A stretch of DNA of 64,000 bases from NCBI GenBank assembly GCA_965223405.1, contig CBDCWO010000006.1:6634001-6698000 (forward strand). Reading direction: 5' to 3'. The notes beneath the pieces are model-generated. The model was given only the letters and a program-made list of their open reading frames with translations, made no database searches and had not been told where the DNA came from. Of this stretch, positions 35,765 to 45,000 are shown piece by piece. Source of the DNA: CBDCWO01 sp965223405 (lineage in GTDB: Bacteria; Bacteroidota; Bacteroidia; Chitinophagales; Saprospiraceae). Position 1 is the first letter of the stretch. The number at the start of each line of letters is the position of its first letter. The translations under genes and the position numbers were made by a program.

Positions 35765-36793
35765 GTGAGAGTCCGTAAAAAATCTTGTATTCTGGCTATA
35801 GAATCCTCCTGTGATGACACCTCTGTAGCTATTCTTGACAATGGCAATGTGCTGTGCAATCTGATTACATCCCAGGCCATTCATGAACAGTATGGGGGTA
35901 TTGTTCCGGAGGTAGCATCGCGTGCACACCTGGAAAATATTCTTCCTGTGCTCAAAGCGGCTTTAGCTCAATCCGGGAAGGACCTGCACGATCTAAATGC
36001 TGTGGCGGTTACTAGGGGACCCGGATTGTTGGGCTCATTGATTGTGGGTGTTTCATTTGCTAAGGGGTTGGCTTTGGCTTTAAATGTACCATTGATTGAG
36101 GTAAATCATATGGAAGCTCATGTGCTGGCTCATTTTGCAGAGCTACCTCATCCAAGTTTTCCTTTCCTATGTCTTACCGTGTCGGGTGGACATACCCAGA
36201 TAGTCAAGGCTCATTCACATCTAAAATTACGAGTTTTAGGTGAAACCAGAGATGATGCTGCAGGAGAAGCTTTTGACAAGTCCGGCAAACTTCTGGGCTT
36301 AGGATATCCTGCCGGCCCTTTGATTGACCAATTAGCTAAACAAGGAACTGCAAAGTATACATTTCCTAAACCAAAAATTCCAGATTTGGATTTTAGTTTC
36401 TCAGGACTAAAAACGGCGATTTTATATTTTCTGAAAGATAATACCCGAAAAAATCCTGATTTTATCAAACAAAATATAAATGATATTTGTGCCTCTATAC
36501 AACAGACTATTGTAAATATTTTAATGGATAAACTGATTCTGGCTGCTCAGAAAACCGGGATCCGGCAAATAGCCATCGCCGGAGGAGTATCAGCCAATAG
36601 TGAGTTACGGGAAAGAATAACTGAACTCGGCAAAGAAATGTCCTGGGAGGTGTATATTCCTGATTTTCAATACTGTACAGACAACGCCGGAATGGTAGGC
36701 ATTGTAGGACATTATAAATTCCTAGCTGGTTTATATGCCGATCATTCTATCGAACCTATCGCCAGATTTCCAGTTGGAAGTCAAGTAACCTAG
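35765..36793 (+). CDS. tsaD: tRNA N6-adenosine threonylcarbamoyltransferase
   Basis: 342 residues, full length. The GTG at 35765 is the likely start (MRVRKKSCILAIESSCDDTS). The ASKHA motifs are present: ESSCDDTSVA, the metal-binding HMEAHVLAH, LTVSGGHTQIVKA, DDAAGEAFDKSGKLLGLGYP, and IAGGVSANSELRE with the final DNAGMVGIVGHY. It transfers threonylcarbamoyl to A37 of ANN-decoding tRNAs together with TsaB and TsaE, an essential step. It is transcribed alone, divergent from the rsmD-argS operon across 213 bp that should hold both promoters. Confidence 0.97.
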   Translation: MRVRKKSCILAIESSCDDTSVAILDNGNVLCNLITSQAIHEQYGGIVPEVASRAHLENILPVLKAALAQSGKDLHDLNAVAVTRGPGLLGSLIVGVSFAKGLALALNVPLIEVNHMEAHVLAHFAELPHPSFPFLCLTVSGGHTQIVKAHSHLKLRVLGETRDDAAGEAFDKSGKLLGLGYPAGPLIDQLAKQGTAKYTFPKPKIPDLDFSFSGLKTAILYFLKDNTRKNPDFIKQNINDICASIQQTIVNILMDKLILAAQKTGIRQIAIAGGVSANSELRERITELGKEMSWEVYIPDFQYCTDNAGMVGIVGHYKFLAGLYADHSIEPIARFPVGSQVT

Positions 36794-36878
36794 AACTCCA
36801 AATAGAAGCCTCAGAAGTTGCAAATTAGTCTGGCTGCTTCCCCGGATTCTACCATAAAGTAGCTCGGCAATTACTGTT

Positions 36879-37496
36879 TTAGCTGTCTAGGATTTTGTTT
36901 TTCATTTTTTCGAACTCTTCTTCTGTAAGAATTCCTTCTTTTTTCATCTGGACCAACTCCTTTAACTTTTCAACGGGATCGGAAGTACCATTGGACTTTT
37001 GTGTTTTATTTTTATCCATTTTCTCCGTCTCCTGCTGTTTTTCGCGATATTCTTTGGCGATTTCCTTTCCCTTCTCGAACATCTCATTGTAATATTTCTT
37101 CAATCGATTGACATCAAAATCCAGAAATGTACCACCAGTTTCAAAATGCTTTTTAAACACCTCCCCAAGTGCATAACTGGAGGCACCGGAAAGTACAGCC
37201 ATTGTTACGCCACCCAAAACCGATCCCACTCCGGGAATAAACTTAATTGCTCTGGCCCCGATTCTTGCTAATCCGGATCCGGTTAACGAAGTGATTATTG
37301 CTTTACCCTGGGTCTCTTTAAAGTCCAAATCATATATTTTACTAAGTTGGCGAATCATATCCAGTTGAATCGCACTTACAGCAAAAAAGTCCGCAATAGG
37401 AACCGGTATAAATCCTGCTCCCATGCTCCAGATCATGTGATTTCTAATTATCGAATCCGCATGTTTGCTGCGTGGGTCTTGATTTTTTTCAGACAT
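36879..37496 (-). CDS. DUF697-type membrane protein with C-terminal SHOCT domain
   Basis: 205 residues. Residues ~10-130 contain glycine-rich hydrophobic helices typical of DUF697 (MIWSMGAGFIPVPIADFFAV, FIPGVGSVLGGVTMAVLSGA). A charged linker (EIAKEYREKQQETEKMDKNK) follows. The last ~35 residues, VEKLKELVQMKKEGILTEEE followed by FEKMKNKIL, are a SHOCT domain, a short module often found at the end of membrane or assembly proteins. The function is unknown; DUF697 proteins are often linked to GTPases and membrane stress, but none is adjacent. It is convergent with tsaD. Confidence 0.8.
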   Translation of the reverse strand: MSEKNQDPRSKHADSIIRNHMIWSMGAGFIPVPIADFFAVSAIQLDMIRQLSKIYDLDFKETQGKAIITSLTGSGLARIGARAIKFIPGVGSVLGGVTMAVLSGASSYALGEVFKKHFETGGTFLDFDVNRLKKYYNEMFEKGKEIAKEYREKQQETEKMDKNKTQKSNGTSDPVEKLKELVQMKKEGILTEEEFEKMKNKILDS

Positions 37497-37624
37497 TGCT
37501 TAAAAGTTTTTTTTAAAAATAAGATAGTCTCTAAATATTAACTACATTCTTCGACTGTTCATTCCAAATAAGCGATAAAATGTGGATTGTATAAGGGATT
37601 GAGTGGTAAGAATACAATCAGTAG

Positions 37625-38401
37625 TTAATCACTTTTGACATTTTCAATAACCGGACCTTCCAATTTGTGCATGGTCATGGTGGCCGCCACTCCCCCCATA
37701 AGAGGAGCCAGAATAGTTCCAATCAAAGGGATAGTGAGCAATATATAGGTAGCAAGCCCCAGTCCCATTGCCGCGCCTGCAAATGACCTTGTGCGAATTT
37801 CACTTTCTTTAATGGATAGATTATGAATTTCATGATAGTTATCGATCAAGGTAAATCCCAAGAAATAAAACTGAATGAGTAGGACACTGAGTGCTTTTAG
37901 CCAAGAAAATCCTAAGACGGACAAAACGATTCCAATGATTATAGTTGCAATGATCTCCATCATATAGTTGTAAATCGCCACTTTAATCATTCTTTTTAAT
38001 GCCTTCACAAATGATTTCCAATTTGGTTCTTCATCCGAATTGGATAAAATGGAGATGGTCTGACGAATGAAATGGTAAATTACGATTTCAAACAAAATGA
38101 GAATCACATATTTATAAGCTCCCAATACAAACACATTGCGTCCTTCTTGCCACATGTTTTGGAAAAACCCCAATATGGCCATCTGTTCCATTTCCGGATT
38201 AGAAGCCACAAAAATTGAGTTCTTGATGATAGCAAAAACCTTCAGAGAAACCAATATTCCAACTACCATCATAATTATTGCGGCCCAACGGTATTGGAAT
38301 ACACCTTGCCAAAGTCGATGTTTCCTGATAAATGTAACGCTATCACGAAATTGTGCAATTGCAAAGAGAAAATCCGATATAAATCTGGCTACCAGGTGCA
38401 T
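37625..38401 (-). CDS. EI24-like integral membrane protein
   Basis: 258 residues with five to six hydrophobic segments (WAAIIMMVVGILVSLKVFAI; VILILFEIVIYHFI; IATIIIGIVLSVLGF; LSVLLIQFYFLGFTLIDNYH; LATYILLTIPLIGTILAPLM). The end YFLGFTLIDNYHEIHNLSIK with the later IGTILAPLMGGVAATMTMHK fits the EI24 (CysZ-like) family. Its substrate is not known in Bacteroidota, and no sulfate-assimilation gene is adjacent. It is a monocistronic minus-strand gene whose upstream region carries a mobile foldback element. Confidence 0.7.
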   Translation of the reverse strand: MHLVARFISDFLFAIAQFRDSVTFIRKHRLWQGVFQYRWAAIIMMVVGILVSLKVFAIIKNSIFVASNPEMEQMAILGFFQNMWQEGRNVFVLGAYKYVILILFEIVIYHFIRQTISILSNSDEEPNWKSFVKALKRMIKVAIYNYMMEIIATIIIGIVLSVLGFSWLKALSVLLIQFYFLGFTLIDNYHEIHNLSIKESEIRTRSFAGAAMGLGLATYILLTIPLIGTILAPLMGGVAATMTMHKLEGPVIENVKSD

Positions 38402-38505
38402 ATTTTTAAACTAAAATGCTCACATGAATCTAAAAATCAATACATTGTCATGAATATGTTTTACTTTTTTAAATAAAAACTTCAAAGTAATATTTTTTAA
38501 ATAAT

Positions 38506-38667
38506 GAAGTGATTTAAAAACAGATGTTAAAATGAGTTGTATGTGCTTGATTTTCAAGACGAAGTTCTTTTTGAGATTCATAGCCACCGTTATGGATCGA
38601 GAAAAAGCTGACGTATTGAGAATCAATGGCATGCAAATCAATAAACAATTTGTTTTTAAATCACTTC
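38506..38667. mobile_element. 162-bp palindromic MITE, copy A
   Basis: The ends are GAAGTGATTTAAAAACA (left) and its near reverse complement (right). AAT flanks both sides (38503-38505 and 38668-38670), a 3-bp target duplication. The whole element is an imperfect palindrome centred near 38586. It is ~90% identical to copy B at 63149-63310, and its right end matches the left end of the IS at 55494 over at least 21 bp. The apparent reading frame running from it into the next gene is accidental. Confidence 0.85.
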
Positions 38668-38684
38668 AATCTATCGAATTCGTT

Positions 38685-39404
38685 ATGTATAAAAAAATAA
38701 TCCATTTTATTCTAGCCTTTGGCTTTCCATTACTACTGTTGGGGCAATTACCACAAGGTGCCTGGAACTTAAAAACAGACAACGGAGATTTACACAAATT
38801 GATGATTGTAGATGGTTTCTTTAGTTGGACGGTTTATCGTGATTCTCCGGCTGCATTCGTTAGCGCCAAAGGTGGTCAGTGTTCGCTGAACGATCAGCAA
38901 CTGAAATTTCATTTTGAATTTAATACGGCAGACACCTCAGAGATTGGGACCTCCCGCTTCTATCATGTCACAATCCACCAAAATGAGTTGTGGTTAAAAG
39001 ATGAAAAACAAACCTGGCATTTTGGTTCGATCGAGAATGATATTAAAGCTCCTTTGCACGGTGCCTGGCTATTTTATGGTCGTGAACGCAATGGTGAACT
39101 TTCATTTGTAAATACCAACCGACCCCGCAAAACCATGAAACTATTGACCAATAATCATTTTCAATGGATCGCCTACAATGTGGCCACCAAACAGTTTTTT
39201 GGAACCGGAGGAGGTACCTTCACGGCAGAAAATGAAATATATACCGAATCCATTGAATTTTTCTCCCGGGATAATCAAAAAGTGGGTCTTGAATTATCAT
39301 TTCAATTTGATGTTAAAGGTGAGGAGTGGCACCATAAGGGGAAAAGCTCCAAAGGCGATCCGATGTATGAAGTCTGGAAGCAAAGAGCAGTGAGTAGTGA
39401 GTAG
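38685..39404 (+). CDS. Hypothetical exported protein
   Basis: 239 residues from the ATG at 38685. An upstream ATG at 38532 is in frame but lies inside the mobile element; the start at 38685 gives a proper signal peptide (MYKKIIHFILAFGFPLLLLG). The mature part is beta-rich with two similar halves: GAWNLKTDNGDLHKLMIVDG, then later HGAWLFYGRERNGELSFVNT. This fits a small lipocalin-like or membrane-associated beta protein. I do not recognise the family. The element insertion ends 17 bp before the start codon, so it probably supplied or replaced the promoter region. Confidence 0.65.
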   Translation: MYKKIIHFILAFGFPLLLLGQLPQGAWNLKTDNGDLHKLMIVDGFFSWTVYRDSPAAFVSAKGGQCSLNDQQLKFHFEFNTADTSEIGTSRFYHVTIHQNELWLKDEKQTWHFGSIENDIKAPLHGAWLFYGRERNGELSFVNTNRPRKTMKLLTNNHFQWIAYNVATKQFFGTGGGTFTAENEIYTESIEFFSRDNQKVGLELSFQFDVKGEEWHHKGKSSKGDPMYEVWKQRAVSSE

Positions 39405-39700
39405 TGAGATTTGAGTATTGTGACAATGCCTAAATAAGGTTGACCGTTTTTACCCAAAATCTTCTTTAGAGGCGGATGGATATCTATACCCAATCGAAAT
39501 CAAATCCACATATCTTCCGAAAGTGAATCAGGGAGTGTGATGACTATATTATTATGCAAGCTCACGTAATTCGTAATTTGGTCTCTGGTTTCCTTTCTCC
39601 TTGCCCCATGCTCCGAGCCCCTCGCACTTTATTCGTAATTCATAATTTTTAGTATTCGCAATTCATATTTTTACCGTATTATGCATAGAAATTATCTGAG
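39405..39700. other. Intergenic region with degenerate repeat pieces
   Basis: The stop codon at 39402 is embedded in a GTGAGTA-type microsatellite (39390-39415). Around 39603-39650, GCCCCATGCTCCGAGC and ATTCGTAATTCATAATTTTT are degenerate pieces of the mosaic repeat seen after 51 kb. No gene. Confidence 0.5.
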
Positions 39701-42184
39701 ATGAGAAAAATTAGTCTACACTTGTTCACCTGCTTACTTCTTTGCACTTTTGGCTACTCTCAACAAGCAAATTATGACCTGGCCTCCCGGTTTTCTCCGA
39801 CCAAGTTAAAAAAGATGGTTTTTTCAACGCGGGTGGATCCGCACTGGTTAAAAAAAGGATCTAAATTTTGGTATAGTTACGAAACTTCAGAAGGCAAACA
39901 ATACTACCTGGTCGACCCGGTTACAAAATCCAAAAACGTCCTATTTGATCTCGATGCATTGGCTGCTGAAATTACCCGATTGACCGGAGATCCTTTTGAT
40001 GCCCAACACCTTCCCATTACCAAACTTAAGTTTGTTAAAGACGAGAAAGCAGTTCAGTTTGACATCAAAAGCACCCTGATAGATGAAGATGAAGAGGAAG
40101 AGGACGGAGATTCTCAGGAAGAAAAGAAAAAAGAAACCAAGAAGAAAAAAGATAAAAAAACATTCCACTTCGAATATGACTTCAATGCCAAATCCGTTCG
40201 CTTGTTGGATGACTATGAAAAACCGGACGATCATCCGGATTGGGCCTCCATTTCTCCTAACAAAGAATATGTCGTCTTTGCTAAAAATGAGAATCTGTAC
40301 TGGATGGATTGGGAAAATTATGAAAAGGCGCTTGAAGACGATAAGGACTCTACGATTGTCGAGCATCAATGGACTACGGATGGTATAAAACATTTCAGTT
40401 ATGCCAGAACCAGGAGAGGCCAAAGTAACGTCGATATTGAAAAAAACAAGGACAAACGTAAACCCGCATCGGTGTTATTCTCTCCCAAAGGCGATCGGTT
40501 CGCTTTGATTAAAAGTGATGTCCGGAAAGTGAAGGATCTTTGGGTTATCAATAACACGGCAAACCCAAGACCTACCTTGGAATCCTATAAATACCAGATG
40601 CCAGGAGAAAAGGAAGCTCCTCGATACCATCTGAATGTCTTTAATTTTCAAGACAAATCACAGCAGGCATTTGATGTGGATACTTTCAAGGATCAATCGA
40701 TCAATTTATTACGAGCTCCTCGCTTAAAGAAAAACCGCGATGACGAATTGCAATTCAATATTTGGTTAAGCCCTCATGAAGATAAATTATACTTCTATCG
40801 TACCAGTCGCGACTTAAAACGAATAGACCTTTGCCTTTTGCATCTGGATGCTGATAGCACCCAAGTACTAGTCGAGGAGCGGATGAACACCTATCTTGAC
40901 GTGCAACCTATAAAATTGCTCAACGGAGGGGAGGAATTCATTTTGTGGTCCGAGAGAGACGGCTGGGGACATTACTATTTGTACGATAAAAACGGAACTT
41001 TAAAAAATCAGATAACCAAAGGGCCCTTCCATTGTGAATTATTGGAGGGAGTGGATGAAGGTCGACGAATCCTATATTTCCAAGCCAACGGTAAGGAGGT
41101 CGAAGAAGATCCATATTATTTCCATTTATACCGAATAAACCTGGATGGTTCGGGCTTGCAATTATTAAACAAGGGAAATTTCACTCACCAGGTAAGCCTT
41201 AATGACGAAAACCGGTATTTTGTAAATACCTATTCCAGAGTAAATACGATCCCGGTTTCCACTTTGCACAATCATCTGGGACAAAAGATATTGGATTTGG
41301 AAACAGCCGATTTAACTAAATTGATGGAAAGCGGATACCGGTTTCCCCAGCCCTTTACTACTAAGGCTGACGATGGAATTACCGATTTGTATGGGACCCT
41401 GTATAAACCGTATGATTTCAATCCGGAACGGAAGTATCCAATCATCGCCTATGTATATCCCGGTCCACAAACCGAGGCTGTAGGTAAATCTTTTTCTTCC
41501 CGGATGGATCGCACCGACCGTTTGGCGCAATTGGGATTTATTGTGATCACCATCGGAAATCGAGGAGGACATCCGGATCGTTCAAAATGGTATCACAATT
41601 TCGGCTATGGCAATTTACGTGATTATGGATTGGCTGATAAAAAAACGACGATTGAACAATTGGCAGCCAGGTACGATTTTATCGACATCGACAAAGTGGG
41701 CATCTTCGGGCATTCAGGAGGAGGTTTTATGTCCACTGCAGCGATGTTGGTTTACCCGGACTTTTTTAAAGTAGCCGTCTCCTCATCAGGAAATCACGAA
41801 AACAATATTTACAACCGCTGGTGGAGCGAAAAACATCATGGGGTCAAAGAGATAGTGAATAAAAAAGGTGAGACTAAGTTTGAATATAAAATTGACAAAA
41901 ACCCGGACATCGCTAAAAATCTCAAAGGCAAACTACTGATCACAACCGGAGACATTGACAACAATGTTCACCCAGCCAATACCATTAGGTTGGCCCAGGC
42001 TCTGATCAAAGCCAACAAGCGATTCGACTATTTTGTATTTCCCGGACAGCGACATGGGTATGGCAATATGACGGAGTATTTCTTTTGGCTACGGGCAGAT
42101 TACTTTGTAGAGCACTTGCTGGGCCATCACCCTCGCAGTGTAGATATCTTGGAAATAAATCGGGATCAACCAAAACGTCATTGA
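39701..42184 (+). CDS. S9 family serine peptidase (DPP-IV-like)
   Basis: 827 residues with a signal peptide (~1-20). An N-terminal eight-bladed propeller domain (DPP IV N-type) is followed by the alpha/beta hydrolase from ~residue 555. The nucleophile motif is GHSGGG (Ser near residue 672). The acid is in TTGDIDNNVHPANT (near 751) and the His in PGQRHGYGN (near 783). It cleaves dipeptides or small peptides from N-termini in the periplasm. Odd feature: residues ~127-153 are an insert of consecutive acidic then lysine-rich residues (DEDEEEEDGDSQEEKKK and on) between propeller strands. It stands alone. Confidence 0.93.
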   Translation: MRKISLHLFTCLLLCTFGYSQQANYDLASRFSPTKLKKMVFSTRVDPHWLKKGSKFWYSYETSEGKQYYLVDPVTKSKNVLFDLDALAAEITRLTGDPFDAQHLPITKLKFVKDEKAVQFDIKSTLIDEDEEEEDGDSQEEKKKETKKKKDKKTFHFEYDFNAKSVRLLDDYEKPDDHPDWASISPNKEYVVFAKNENLYWMDWENYEKALEDDKDSTIVEHQWTTDGIKHFSYARTRRGQSNVDIEKNKDKRKPASVLFSPKGDRFALIKSDVRKVKDLWVINNTANPRPTLESYKYQMPGEKEAPRYHLNVFNFQDKSQQAFDVDTFKDQSINLLRAPRLKKNRDDELQFNIWLSPHEDKLYFYRTSRDLKRIDLCLLHLDADSTQVLVEERMNTYLDVQPIKLLNGGEEFILWSERDGWGHYYLYDKNGTLKNQITKGPFHCELLEGVDEGRRILYFQANGKEVEEDPYYFHLYRINLDGSGLQLLNKGNFTHQVSLNDENRYFVNTYSRVNTIPVSTLHNHLGQKILDLETADLTKLMESGYRFPQPFTTKADDGITDLYGTLYKPYDFNPERKYPIIAYVYPGPQTEAVGKSFSSRMDRTDRLAQLGFIVITIGNRGGHPDRSKWYHNFGYGNLRDYGLADKKTTIEQLAARYDFIDIDKVGIFGHSGGGFMSTAAMLVYPDFFKVAVSSSGNHENNIYNRWWSEKHHGVKEIVNKKGETKFEYKIDKNPDIAKNLKGKLLITTGDIDNNVHPANTIRLAQALIKANKRFDYFVFPGQRHGYGNMTEYFFWLRADYFVEHLLGHHPRSVDILEINRDQPKRH

Positions 42185-42355
42185 CCTTTTTGGAATAGTC
42201 GGTTTGCACGGTCATTGCTACTGACATTGCAGTTTGGTTGTCAATTGGACTCACACGTATGCCCAATTAGTCTACATTATGGATTTTGTCACTGTCATTG
42301 CCATTGCCATTGAAAATTCTATTGCCATCGAAATTGTAAATTATACTTATAGCAT

Positions 42356-43690
42356 TTAAAAAAAGAGGGTAAACTGCGCACCAGCCAACTGGGGTTTCAG
42401 TGGGCTAATGTCGTATCCACTGTTAAACCACGAATCCAAGCCGTGTTTGTAAAAGATTCCGGCAGACCATTTTCTTCCATGATAATTAAGTCCAGCCTGT
42501 ACATTCCATAAATTCTTTTGATACAGCTCTTTCTCAGAGACCGACATAGCCTGCTCATTTGGTGTTTTGTCAGGATTAGCAGGATCTGTCACATCTTGTC
42601 CGGGATCAAACTCGACTGCCGCATCATAACTGACCAAGTTGCCTGGGTTAACCATAATCTGAAATTCCGGTCCCAACCAAAAGGTTAATTTTTTTGATAA
42701 ATGCCAATGAAATTCCAACGGAAATAATAAAGCATTAAACGCAGTGCCATCCTCCGCATCCGTATCTAGTATAAACCTGGCCTGACGCTGGGTCACACTA
42801 CTGGAAAGCGCTTGCAAAACCAAGTCTACTTTTTGATATCGAACATACTCGTAGCCGACTCCCAGATAGATAGATATTGGAAATTTAAAAGACAAACCAA
42901 CCATGGGTTTAATCTGATAGCCCCATGAGGGATAATTGATATCCATCAATCCGGCAACGGATAGTCCCGTATTCAAAGCCAGTCCACCTGATATTTCATC
43001 TGATTGTGCCGGTTGTGTAAAGTTATTCCATGGCAATGAAAGTGGATATTGGCTTTGAACGGAACGGGACCACCAGGTGCTTTCCAGTGGCATAAGAGCG
43101 GGTGAGCCCTTAGTGCTGGATTGATGGAGTTCGGATATTAGGCCAGGTTTGTCAATAGAAGTTTTGTCATTCTTTTGTTTGTCAATTTCCTGATTTTTCG
43201 AAATAATTTCATCTGGGATGGTTTTAGATTCGGCTGTCTGAATCCGGTCTTTCTTTAAGGATTTATTTAATTGGTCCGGAGTGATAAGTATTGGTTCAGT
43301 TGCATTTTTTTCATCCCCACGTTTTGTGGTGTTTTTTGCGTTTATAATTTCTGAATTTTGATCTGGGCTGATTGAAGTATCTTCACCATTAAGTTGAGCT
43401 AGAGACTCGGAACTACTATTACTATTGGGACTGATTGACTCGGTGGTTGTCGGAGCTTGGTGGTTAGTGAAGGCAGGATCGTCCATACCTCCATTATCCA
43501 TTATCTGGCTAGTAGGTATAGCAAACATCCATATCGCCCAAACTGCTGCGGCTAACCCACTTCCAAATAGCCAAAATATCAGCCTTCGTCTATCTCGTTT
43601 GACGGGCATCTCCACATCCAGGATCTGTTGCATTTGATCCCAGCCGCGGTCTTTCCATTGGCTATCATTCCAATTATATTTATCCTGCAT
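42356..43690 (-). CDS. Membrane-anchored protein with outer-membrane barrel-like domain, partner of ECF sigma factor
   Basis: 444 residues. A short N-terminal part rich in W and R (SQWKDRGWDQMQQILDVEMP) is followed by one membrane helix (LIFWLFGSGLAAAVWAIWMF, ~38-60). A ~150-residue Ser/Thr/Asn/Lys-rich linker comes next, then ~240 residues of amphipathic beta-strands (GLALNTGLSVAGLMDINYPS, YLGVGYEYVRYQ, KKLTFWLGPEFQIMVNPG) ending in QFTLFF, an outer-membrane barrel-like end. It overlaps the sigma factor gene by 11 bp. Position and topology suggest an anti-sigma or signal-transducing role (inference). Confidence 0.6.
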   Translation of the reverse strand: MQDKYNWNDSQWKDRGWDQMQQILDVEMPVKRDRRRLIFWLFGSGLAAAVWAIWMFAIPTSQIMDNGGMDDPAFTNHQAPTTTESISPNSNSSSESLAQLNGEDTSISPDQNSEIINAKNTTKRGDEKNATEPILITPDQLNKSLKKDRIQTAESKTIPDEIISKNQEIDKQKNDKTSIDKPGLISELHQSSTKGSPALMPLESTWWSRSVQSQYPLSLPWNNFTQPAQSDEISGGLALNTGLSVAGLMDINYPSWGYQIKPMVGLSFKFPISIYLGVGYEYVRYQKVDLVLQALSSSVTQRQARFILDTDAEDGTAFNALLFPLEFHWHLSKKLTFWLGPEFQIMVNPGNLVSYDAAVEFDPGQDVTDPANPDKTPNEQAMSVSEKELYQKNLWNVQAGLNYHGRKWSAGIFYKHGLDSWFNSGYDISPLKPQLAGAQFTLFF

Positions 43691-44246
43691 AATTCTTATT
43701 TCTTTTTGATCGTAGTTTATTGATTCTGTTTTTCAGGATTTTACGGGCATTGGCAATATGCCATTTCGAAGTCCCTACGGATATCCCAAACTCATCACTT
43801 ATTTCCTGATGAGAGTATCCTTCTATTGCGAACCGGATAAACGCTTTTTTACTCATTTCAGGTAATGTTTCAATTAGTTCCATCAAATCCTGAAAATACA
43901 GTTCCTGCAATGCATCGTCATCTACATTTTCTTCTTTCTCTTCAAACACCATAAATCGTAAATAGGTATTTTCCTTTCGAAAATAATCGGACAATGCATG
44001 ATAGACCAGTTTCCTGATCCACCCTTCAAGACTCCCGCGATGCTCATAAAGATGGATTTTCTTAAATACTTTCAGAAACCCATCGTTGACAATGTCCATG
44101 GCCTTATCCGGATCCCGGGTATACCTATGGCACATATTCATCATAGCCGGAAAGTATAATCGATACAGCTTTTCCTGGCTGTCCCTCTCATTTTTCTTAC
44201 AGCCATCAAGTATCTTAATGATATGTTGATCACCGATCTCGGTCAT
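43680..44246 (-). CDS. ECF RNA polymerase sigma factor
   Basis: 188 residues with complete region 2 (LYRLYFPAMMNMCHRYTRDP, DIVNDGFLKVFKKIHLYEHR) and region 4 (MSKKAFIRFAIEGYSHQEIS, then DEFGISVGTSKWHIANARKI). It differs from the factor at 23059 and lacks a FecR neighbour. Its start overlaps the stop of the upstream gene (TAATG), and its end overlaps the next gene by 11 bp, so all are co-translated. It probably directs transcription of a small envelope regulon including this operon. Confidence 0.92.
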   Translation of the reverse strand: MTEIGDQHIIKILDGCKKNERDSQEKLYRLYFPAMMNMCHRYTRDPDKAMDIVNDGFLKVFKKIHLYEHRGSLEGWIRKLVYHALSDYFRKENTYLRFMVFEEKEENVDDDALQELYFQDLMELIETLPEMSKKAFIRFAIEGYSHQEISDEFGISVGTSKWHIANARKILKNRINKLRSKRNKNYAG

Positions 44247-44992
44247 TAAAACAAGATACCTAATTTTATATTTAATCTCCGGTAAGAAACCCTCTGTTCA
44301 ATACTTTCCTGTCTCCACCGCGAAGTATTGTAAGTAAAACTGGCCTTTTGGAACAGATAACTCACTCCGGCATAAAAATTACCATATGCCCCACCTCCAA
44401 AGCGTAAACCAATCTGTGGTGACCAAAAGAAATTTCCTGAACTGGACACCAATCCGTTCATTTGTGAATCCTCCACCCATCCATACCCCAATTGTAATCC
44501 GTAATAGGGACTTACATTATGTTCATTCAGGAATCCCCGGGCTTCTGCTGCCAGCGTATACAACTTTTCATTACTTCCGAGGTAAAAATTGTGGTAACCG
44601 AAAGCCAAGCCGGTTCCAAGCCACCTTTTGATTCGATATCCGGCAGCCGCCTGGATCCCAATTCCGGGTGCATCATCGGTTCGCTCGTCACCCCCGATGA
44701 TTTCTAATTCGGCGGCCACGTAAAACCCCTGATCTCTAAATCGGTAGGGCTTGGTGCCTTTTCCGGTTTTTCGTTGATAGATATACTTAATATCCGGTTT
44801 GTGAATTTTCATTTCTGCCCCGGTTATCAGCTTAAACTTCAAATTATCTTCTGCGTCTATCGCCAGAATATGCCCAATGAATTTACTCCCACTATGCATA
44901 ACTACGACGTCAACGTAGTCTGCCGAATGATCCTGGGCCAGGCAAAACACAGGAAGCAGAGCAATTATTAATAGGATTTGCTTTCTCATCAT
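44246..44992 (-). CDS. Hypothetical exported protein with outer-membrane barrel character
   Basis: 248 residues with a signal peptide (~1-19). The first ~60 mature residues (DYVDVVVMHSGSKFIGHILA then DAEDNLKFKLITGAEMKIHK) resemble a small SH3-like module seen in other Bacteroidota envelope proteins. The rest consists of alternating hydrophobic strands with aromatic girdles, ending in NIKLGILF, a typical outer-membrane end. It sits between the LVIVD protein gene (8-bp gap) and the ECF sigma factor gene (1-bp overlap). No function can be named. Confidence 0.7.
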   Translation of the reverse strand: MMRKQILLIIALLPVFCLAQDHSADYVDVVVMHSGSKFIGHILAIDAEDNLKFKLITGAEMKIHKPDIKYIYQRKTGKGTKPYRFRDQGFYVAAELEIIGGDERTDDAPGIGIQAAAGYRIKRWLGTGLAFGYHNFYLGSNEKLYTLAAEARGFLNEHNVSPYYGLQLGYGWVEDSQMNGLVSSSGNFFWSPQIGLRFGGGAYGNFYAGVSYLFQKASFTYNTSRWRQESIEQRVSYRRLNIKLGILF

Positions 44993-45000
44993 TGCCAGAA

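Noticed and set aside
38532..38684. N-terminal extension of the hypothetical protein at 38685
   Set aside because: It lies entirely within the 162-bp mobile element, and the later ATG gives a normal signal peptide.
39941..40423. 160-codon minus-strand frame inside the S9 peptidase gene
   Set aside because: Its hydrophobic F/I-rich stretch is the reverse of the D/E/K insert, a shadow of the real gene.
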